From NCBI RefSeq assembly GCF_030124145.1, contig NZ_JASKMS010000018.1, positions 120,331-184,330 on the forward strand: a stretch of DNA of 64,000 nt, in the 5' to 3' direction. Position numbers and translations under genes: made by a program. The notes below the pieces were generated by a model, which worked only from the letters and a program-made list of their open reading frames with translations, did no database searches and was not told the origin of the DNA. The DNA is from Streptomyces sp. 378. Lineage in GTDB: Bacteria; Actinomycetota; Actinomycetes; Streptomycetales; Streptomycetaceae. Below, piece after piece: positions 59,317 to 64,000 of the stretch. Numbering within the stretch: the stretch's first letter is position 1; each line of letters starts with the position of its first letter.

Positions 59317-59910
59317 CTACGTGCCGGAGGCCTTCGCCGCCTTCGCCGCCGCCTTCATCTCCTGCTTGTGTGCCCTCACCTTCACCAGCGACTCCGGGCC
59401 GGTGATGTCGGCGACCGAGCGGAAGGAGTCCGGGTCGCCGTAGGAGCCCGCGGCCTCTCGCCACCCCGTCGGCCGTACGCCGAGCTGTTTGCCGAGCAGG
59501 GCGAGGAAGATCTGGGCCTTCTGTTTGCCGAAGCCGGGCAGTTCCGCGAGGCGCTTCAGCAGTTCCTTGCCGGTGCCGACGTCCTTCCAGACGGCCTCGG
59601 CGTCACCGTCGTAGTGCTCGACGAGGTACTGGCACAGTTGCTGGATGCGCTTGGCCATGGAGCCCGGGTAGCGGTGCACCGCCGGTTTGCGGGAGAGCAG
59701 CGCGGCGAAGGCCTCTGGCTCGTGGGCGGCGATCTCGTGCGCGTCCAGGTCGTCGCCGCCGAGCCGCCGGGCGATCGTGGCCGGGCCCTTGAACGCCCAC
59801 TCCATCGGAACCTGCTGGTCCAGCAGCATGCCGACCAGCGCGGCGAGCGGACTGCGGCCGAGCAGCGCGTCGGCCTCGGGATCCTGGGCGAGGTGCAGGG
59901 TGACGTCCAT
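59317..59910 (-). CDS. HhH-GPD-type base excision repair protein
   Basis: This 197-residue protein has LVGMLLDQQVPMEWAFKGPA near the N-terminus and the helix-hairpin-helix LAELPGFGKQKAQIFLALLG at about 120-140. The pattern matches the small actinobacterial HhH-GPD family. The catalytic Lys/Asp of classical glycosylases cannot be placed by eye, so the activity is uncertain. The tail is Lys/Ala-rich (KQEMKAAAKAAKASGT). It lies 36 bp from the siderophore-interacting gene on the same strand. Confidence 0.88.
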   Translation of the reverse strand: MDVTLHLAQDPEADALLGRSPLAALVGMLLDQQVPMEWAFKGPATIARRLGGDDLDAHEIAAHEPEAFAALLSRKPAVHRYPGSMAKRIQQLCQYLVEHYDGDAEAVWKDVGTGKELLKRLAELPGFGKQKAQIFLALLGKQLGVRPTGWREAAGSYGDPDSFRSVADITGPESLVKVRAHKQEMKAAAKAAKASGT

Positions 59911-59946
59911 GCCCCGATCATCCCCCGGGGCGGGCCCTCCCGCTGC

Positions 59947-60681
59947 TCAGGTCGCCCGCCAGTAGCCCAGCGCGTGCACCCGCTGCTTGGGCAGGCCCAG
60001 TTCCTTGCGGACGTACGCCGCGAGCGTCCGCGTCGTCGCCGTGTCGCAGGCGATCCAGACGTACGGGTCGGAGATGTCCCGGAGCAGGCCGGGCAGGTCC
60101 GACTTCACCCGGTCGACGAGGTGGGCGCCGGAGTCCTGGCGCGGCACCTTGCGCAACTCGTGCCGTGCCGGGTCGGTGCGGTACGGCAGGTCGCCGTCGC
60201 CGCCCTCGAACCAGACGGTCGCCGGGGCGGGGCCCAGGGCGTCCAGGAGCGAGTTGAGGGCCGGGAGCGAGGCCGGGTCGCCGACGGCGAAGACGTGCGA
60301 GGGCGCGGGGTCCGGGTGCTCGAAGCCGGTGCCCTGGACGGTCGCCTCGATGGTGTCGCCCGGCTTCGCCGCCCTGGCCCAGTCGCTGGCGCACCCCTCG
60401 TGCAGGGCGAACTCCAGGGCGAAGGTGCCGGTCCCGGCGTCGGGGTCGGGTTCGGGGTCGACCAGCGTGTAGGCCCGCTGGTGCGGCTTGCCCGCGTTGT
60501 CGAACCACAGCCGTACCCACATGGTGGGGTGCACTCCGGTCGCGGCCAGCAGACCGCCGTCGGTGAAGCGCAGCCGCCGGTAGTGCGGGGTGACGTCCTC
60601 GACGTCCGTGACCGTGAACTCGAAGTCCTTGCCGCGCAGCAGTTTGAGGACCGCGCCCTCCCAACCCCGCCCCTGCCCCAT
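59947..60681 (-). CDS. siderophore-interacting protein (ferric-siderophore reductase)
   Basis: This 244-residue SIP-family flavoprotein reduces ferric siderophores to release iron in the cytoplasm. It has FTVTDVEDVTPHYRRLRFTD, the FAD motif HQRAYTLVDPEPD (RxYT), GCASDWARAAKPGDTIEATV and HVFAVGDPASLPALNSLLDA, and ends VHALGYWRAT. ATG 60681 with GAGGGCGCG upstream is used; a GTG at 60714 is possible. An iron box starts 41 bp upstream, shared with the divergent acylase gene, so transcription should rise when iron is low. Confidence 0.93.
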   Translation of the reverse strand: MGQGRGWEGAVLKLLRGKDFEFTVTDVEDVTPHYRRLRFTDGGLLAATGVHPTMWVRLWFDNAGKPHQRAYTLVDPEPDPDAGTGTFALEFALHEGCASDWARAAKPGDTIEATVQGTGFEHPDPAPSHVFAVGDPASLPALNSLLDALGPAPATVWFEGGDGDLPYRTDPARHELRKVPRQDSGAHLVDRVKSDLPGLLRDISDPYVWIACDTATTRTLAAYVRKELGLPKQRVHALGYWRAT

Positions 60682-60721
60682 CGCGCCCTCGCCCTTCACG
60701 TACCATTCCGCCACGATTGAC

Positions 60722-60740
60722 TTAGGCAAGCCTAACCTAA
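60722..60740. promoter_or_regulatory. iron box (DmdR/IdeR operator)
   Basis: TTAGGCAAGCCTAACCTAA agrees with the consensus TTAGGTTAGGCTAACCTAA at 16 of 19 positions. It lies between the SIP gene and the acylase operon and can control both directions. Confidence 0.9.
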
Positions 60741-60759
60741 AGGAAAGAAGGGGCGCAGC

Positions 60760-62856
60760 GTGGCCACCGAGATCTACCGTGATGCCTGGGGCATTCCGCA
60801 TCTGCGCGCGGGCAGCGCGGCCGGACTCGCCCACGCCCAGGGCCTCGTCACCGCCCGGGACCGGGCCTGGCAGCTGGAGATCGAGCGCCACCGGGCGCAG
60901 GGCACCTCGGCGTCCTTCCTCGGCGCAAGCGCCCTGGCCTGGGACCGGTTCGCGAGACGGGCCAGAGTCGACGACACCGCGCGACGCTGCTTCGCGGACC
61001 TGGAGAGGAAGGACCCCGAGACGGCGCGGTGGGTGCGCGCGTACGTCGACGGGGTCAACGAGGGGCTCGCCGGCGGCACCGCCCCCGAGTTCGCCCGCAC
61101 CGGCCTCACCCCGGGCCGCTGGGAACCCTGGACCCCCCTCGGGGTCTGGCTCGCCACGCACATCCTCTTCGCCGGGTTCCCGGCCAAGCTCTGGCGCGAG
61201 CAGGTCGCCGCCCACCTCGGCGCGGACGCCGTCGGGCTCTTCGCCACCGACGGCCCCGGCACCTCCGGCAGCAACGGCTGGCTGGTCGGCGGCGAGCGGA
61301 CGGTCACCGGACAGGCGGTCATCGCCGGCGACCCCCACCGCTGGATCGAGGACCCGGGCGTCTACCAGCAGATCCACCTGTCCTGCCCGGAGTTCGACGT
61401 CGTGGGCCTGGCCGTCCCCGGCGTGCCCGGCATCGCCCACTTCGGGCACACCGGCACGGTCGCCTGGGCCATCACCAACGCCATGGCCGACTACCAGGAC
61501 CTCTACCGGGAACGGCTGCGGCGCACCGGCGCCGGTGTGGAGGCTCTCGGCCCGGACGGGATCTGGCGGCGGGCGGCCCGGCACACCGAGACCGTCGAGG
61601 TGGCGGGTGAGGAGCCGGTCGAGGTCGAGGTGATCGAGACCGCCCGGGGCCCGGTGATCATCGGCGGACCCGAGGGCCTCGACGGCGACCCGGCCGACCC
61701 GGCCGATCCCTCCGGCCCGCCCGTGGCGATCAGCCTGCGCCACCCGCCCCGCGTCACCGCGGACCTCGGCTTCGGCGCGCTGCTGCCACTGCTGCGGGCC
61801 CGCCGGGTCGCCGACGTGGACCGGGCCTTCGACCAGTGGGCCGAACCGGTCAACGTCGTCCAGGCCGCCGACACCGAGGGCGGTGTCCTGCACCGCGTGG
61901 CCGGGCGGGTGCCGCGGCGCGCCGGGACCAACTCCCTGCGCGTGGTGCCCGCCTGGGAGCCCGGTCACGAGTGGCGGGGCTGGCACGAGACGCCCCGCGC
62001 CGGGCTCACCGACGGCGTCGCCGTCATGGCCAACCAGCGCGGCCCGGCCGGTCCCCTCGGCGTCGAGTTCGCCCCGCCGCACCGCGCCGACCGCATCGCC
62101 GCGCTGCTCGCCGGCAAGGAGCGCTGGTCCGCCGCCGACATGCCCGCGATCCACACGGACACCCACCTGGCCTCCGCGTCCTCCCTCCTGGACCACCTCG
62201 GCGCCCTCGACGACCTCACCCCCGAGGCCGCCGCCCTCCGGGACCGCCTCCGCGGCTGGGACCGCCACATGGACGCCGGCAGCGCCGACGCGGCCCTCTA
62301 CGCGGCCGTGCGCGCGGCGGTCGTACGGCGGCTCGCGGCGGACCCGGTGTTCACCCCGCTCACCGCGCCACCGGCGTATCCGGACGTCTTCCAGCCCTGG
62401 CTGGCCCTCGTCCCCCGGGTCGCCTTCGCCCTCGAACACCTGCTGCGGGCCGGGGAGCTGTACGGAATCGACCGCCCGGCGGCCGTCCGAGCGGCGATCG
62501 AGGAAGTCGCCGTACACCCCCCGGCCGGGGTCTGGGGCGACACCCACCGCCTCGCCCCCTGGCGGGCGCTGGAGCCGGAGCGGCCCCATGACGAACCGGG
62601 GCTGTCCGGCGACCACGACTGCGTGCTGTGCACCTCGGGCGTGCCGGGCCTCACCGACCGCGCCGCCAGGGGCCCGGCCGCCCGGTACGTCTGGGACCTG
62701 GCCCGGCGGGACGACAGCCGCTGGGTGGTACCGCTCGGCGCCTCGGGCGTCCCCGGCTCGCCCCACCACCGCGACCAGCTCCCCCTGTGGCTCGCGGGAG
62801 ACCTCGTCCCGGTCGTCACCGACTGGACTCAGCTGGAGAAGGAAGCCGATGTCTGA
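60760..62856 (+). CDS. penicillin acylase family Ntn-hydrolase (PvdQ-like context)
   Basis: This 698-residue protein has the family start VATEIYRDAWGIPHLRAGSA, an alpha-like part, then SGSNGWLVGGERTVTGQAVI where the Ser of GSNGW (about residue 169) would be the autoprocessed nucleophile. DPHRWIEDPGVYQQIHLSCP and GHTGTVAWAITNAMADYQDL follow. There is no signal peptide, unlike many penicillin and AHL acylases, so it may act inside the cell. GTG 60760 lies after AAAGGAAAGAAGG and 19 bp from the iron box. Its place beside siderophore genes recalls PvdQ, which trims the acyl chain of a pyoverdine precursor. The substrate is unknown. Confidence 0.88.
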   Translation: MATEIYRDAWGIPHLRAGSAAGLAHAQGLVTARDRAWQLEIERHRAQGTSASFLGASALAWDRFARRARVDDTARRCFADLERKDPETARWVRAYVDGVNEGLAGGTAPEFARTGLTPGRWEPWTPLGVWLATHILFAGFPAKLWREQVAAHLGADAVGLFATDGPGTSGSNGWLVGGERTVTGQAVIAGDPHRWIEDPGVYQQIHLSCPEFDVVGLAVPGVPGIAHFGHTGTVAWAITNAMADYQDLYRERLRRTGAGVEALGPDGIWRRAARHTETVEVAGEEPVEVEVIETARGPVIIGGPEGLDGDPADPADPSGPPVAISLRHPPRVTADLGFGALLPLLRARRVADVDRAFDQWAEPVNVVQAADTEGGVLHRVAGRVPRRAGTNSLRVVPAWEPGHEWRGWHETPRAGLTDGVAVMANQRGPAGPLGVEFAPPHRADRIAALLAGKERWSAADMPAIHTDTHLASASSLLDHLGALDDLTPEAAALRDRLRGWDRHMDAGSADAALYAAVRAAVVRRLAADPVFTPLTAPPAYPDVFQPWLALVPRVAFALEHLLRAGELYGIDRPAAVRAAIEEVAVHPPAGVWGDTHRLAPWRALEPERPHDEPGLSGDHDCVLCTSGVPGLTDRAARGPAARYVWDLARRDDSRWVVPLGASGVPGSPHHRDQLPLWLAGDLVPVVTDWTQLEKEADV

Positions 62857-63457
62857 CCCGTACGCCTCCCGCACGCCCGTCCACGAGCAGCCGATCGACG
62901 GCTTCGGCACCGTCCGCGTACTGCCGCTGGACCCCGCCGCCGACGCCGCCGTCATCCACCAGTGGGTCGGCGGGGAACGGGCCGTCTTCTGGGGCATGAC
63001 CGAACTGACCGAACAACAGGTCGCCGACCTCTACGCCCACATGGCCACGCTCGACACCCACCACGCCCACCTCGTCGTCCGGGACGGCGAGCCGGTCGCG
63101 CTCCTGCAGACCTACGAGCCGGAGGCCGACCGCGTCAGCGAGTGCTACGCCGTCCGCCCCGGCGACATCGGCGTCCACCTGCTCCTCGCCCCCGCCGGCC
63201 CGGGAGGCGCGCAGCCCGGCTGGACGGCCCGTCTCATGTCGGTCGTCGCCGCATACGTCCTGCTCGGCCTGGACCGCCGACGGGTCGTGGTCGACCCGGA
63301 CGTGCGCAACGAGAAGGCGATCGCCCGTTTCCTCAGGACGGGTTTCACCGCCGGGCCGGTGGTGGTCCTGCCGGAGATCGACCTCCCGGACGTGTACCTG
63401 CCGGAGAAGAAGGCCCAGCTCGCCTTCCTGGACCGGGAGATACTGTTCCCCGGGTGA
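62849..63457 (+). CDS. GNAT acyltransferase of siderophore (IucB/RhbD-like) type
   Basis: This 202-residue protein has HQWVGGERAVFWGMTELTEQ and GDIGVHLLLAPAG, motifs of the hydroxamate-forming acyltransferases that acylate N-hydroxy-diamines. RRVVVDPDVRNEKAIARFLR and TGFTAGPVVVLPEIDLP close the fold. It overlaps the acylase gene by 8 bp with AGAAGGAAGCC as ribosome site. No lysine N-hydroxylase or NIS synthetase is in the window, so either it works with a cluster elsewhere or the substrate differs. Confidence 0.88.
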   Translation: MSDPYASRTPVHEQPIDGFGTVRVLPLDPAADAAVIHQWVGGERAVFWGMTELTEQQVADLYAHMATLDTHHAHLVVRDGEPVALLQTYEPEADRVSECYAVRPGDIGVHLLLAPAGPGGAQPGWTARLMSVVAAYVLLGLDRRRVVVDPDVRNEKAIARFLRTGFTAGPVVVLPEIDLPDVYLPEKKAQLAFLDREILFPG

Positions 63458-63933
63458 CCCCACAGGACCTCATCGCCCACTACCGACTCGAACCGATCCC
63501 GCGTGAGGGCGGCCTGTTCCGCCAGACCTGGGCCGGTCCCGAACGCCCCGACGGCAGGCCGGAGGGCACGGCGATCGTCGCGCTCCTGGCAGCGGACGAC
63601 TTCTCCGCCCTCCACCGCCTGCCGACGGACGAGATCTGGCACTTCTACCGGGGTGATCCCCTGGAGCTCCTCCTGCTCGCCCCGGACGGCGGCATCCGGA
63701 CGGTGGTCCTCGGGCCGGACGTCCTGAACGGCCAGCACGTCCAGTTCACGGTCCCGGCGGGCACCTGGATGGGCGGCAGGGTGAGCGAGGGCGGCTCATG
63801 GACCCTGTTCGGCTGCACGATGGCCCCGGGCTTCACGTTCGAGGGCTACGAACACGGGGACGCGGCGGAACTGACGGCTCGTTTCCCGGCAGCGGCGGAC
63901 AGGATCCCCGGACTGTGCAGGCCTTCCGCCTAG
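63454..63933 (+). CDS. cupin domain protein (DUF985/cupin_5)
   Basis: This 159-residue cupin begins TPQDLIAHYRLEPIPREGGL and has SALHRLPTDEIWHFYRGDPL, VQFTVPAGTWMGGRVSEGGS and LFGCTMAPGFTFEGYEHGD, with the likely metal-site His/Glu pattern. The GTG at 63454 overlaps the upstream stop (GTGA), so it belongs to the iron-regulated operon. The role of DUF985 proteins is not known to me. The last 67 bp of the window hold no assignable gene. Confidence 0.88.
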   Translation: MTPQDLIAHYRLEPIPREGGLFRQTWAGPERPDGRPEGTAIVALLAADDFSALHRLPTDEIWHFYRGDPLELLLLAPDGGIRTVVLGPDVLNGQHVQFTVPAGTWMGGRVSEGGSWTLFGCTMAPGFTFEGYEHGDAAELTARFPAAADRIPGLCRPSA

Positions 63934-64000
63934 GCCGCTTCTGATGGATCTCCGTGGGAGAAGGAGCGGCGTTCGGTGCGTGCTCTGGGGGTCCCCCCTG

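Overview
The window is a GC-rich stretch of an actinomycete chromosome, almost certainly Streptomyces. The support is very high GC with strong third-position GC bias, many GTG starts, ATGA/GTGA-coupled operons, tandem SigF-type sporulation sigma factors, GAF-ANTAR and STAS regulators, an SSI-type subtilisin inhibitor, a DmdR/IdeR iron box, a large STAND/WD40 protein and PrimPol. The gene order from the FadD/MFS/TetR block to sigF, tadA and upp matches what I remember of S. coelicolor around SCO4005-SCO4042. That synteny is from memory and was not checked.

Layout. 1-6.2 kb: a DUF5926/SEC-C protein cut by the window edge, an RsbW-like ATPase, a glycerophosphodiesterase, a membrane-anchored HtrA protease, tRNA-Ser(UGA), a truncated PIG-L gene and a ferredoxin. 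6.2-14.5 kb: a 1674-residue STAND ATPase with 14 WD40 blades and a tandem-repeat insertion inside its NTPase domain, then a GNAT, two decayed gene fragments, a PrimPol pair and a small secreted protein. 14.6-21.6 kb: a coupled MaoC-DUF35/MaoC/lipid-transfer thiolase cassette resembling ChsH2/ChsH1/Ltp2, a SigE-family sigma factor, an acyl-CoA ligase behind a palindromic operator, and a divergent MFS/TetR pair. 21.7-28.2 kb: a 1662-residue PAS/receiver protein with a degenerate kinase core and a long Pro/Gln-rich linker, an SSI inhibitor, tRNA-Ser(GCU) and tRNA-Arg(ACG).

28.2-33.6 kb is an accessory island next to tRNA-Arg. It holds a decayed tyrosine integrase, a PASTA-like lipoprotein and a decayed IS5-family transposase. 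Between these lies a divergent, intact-looking module: small protein, 32-residue membrane peptide, 147-residue protein and protein kinase on one strand, and an HTH/PLD-like regulator plus NUDIX hydrolase on the other. I did not recognise this module as a described system. It is my best candidate for something new.

33.7-50.5 kb returns to core-like genes: DUF2797, a two-component system coupled to two membrane glycosyltransferases, a DHA2 exporter and TetR separated by a MITE-like element, a PPOX oxidoreductase, STAS and GAF-ANTAR regulators, a YceI protein, a DHA2 transporter fused to carboxypeptidase-regulatory-like repeats, and MarR. 50.8-59.9 kb: two SigF-type sigma factors, small proteins, tRNA-Ser(CGA), tadA with its companion, upp, a LytR_C protein, a ParB-like small protein, repeat-rich small proteins and an HhH-GPD glycosylase. 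59.9-64 kb: an iron-box-controlled set comprising a siderophore-interacting reductase facing a penicillin-acylase/PvdQ-type hydrolase, an IucB-like GNAT and a cupin.

All coordinates come from reading the sequence. Functional names rest on motif recognition without database searches.
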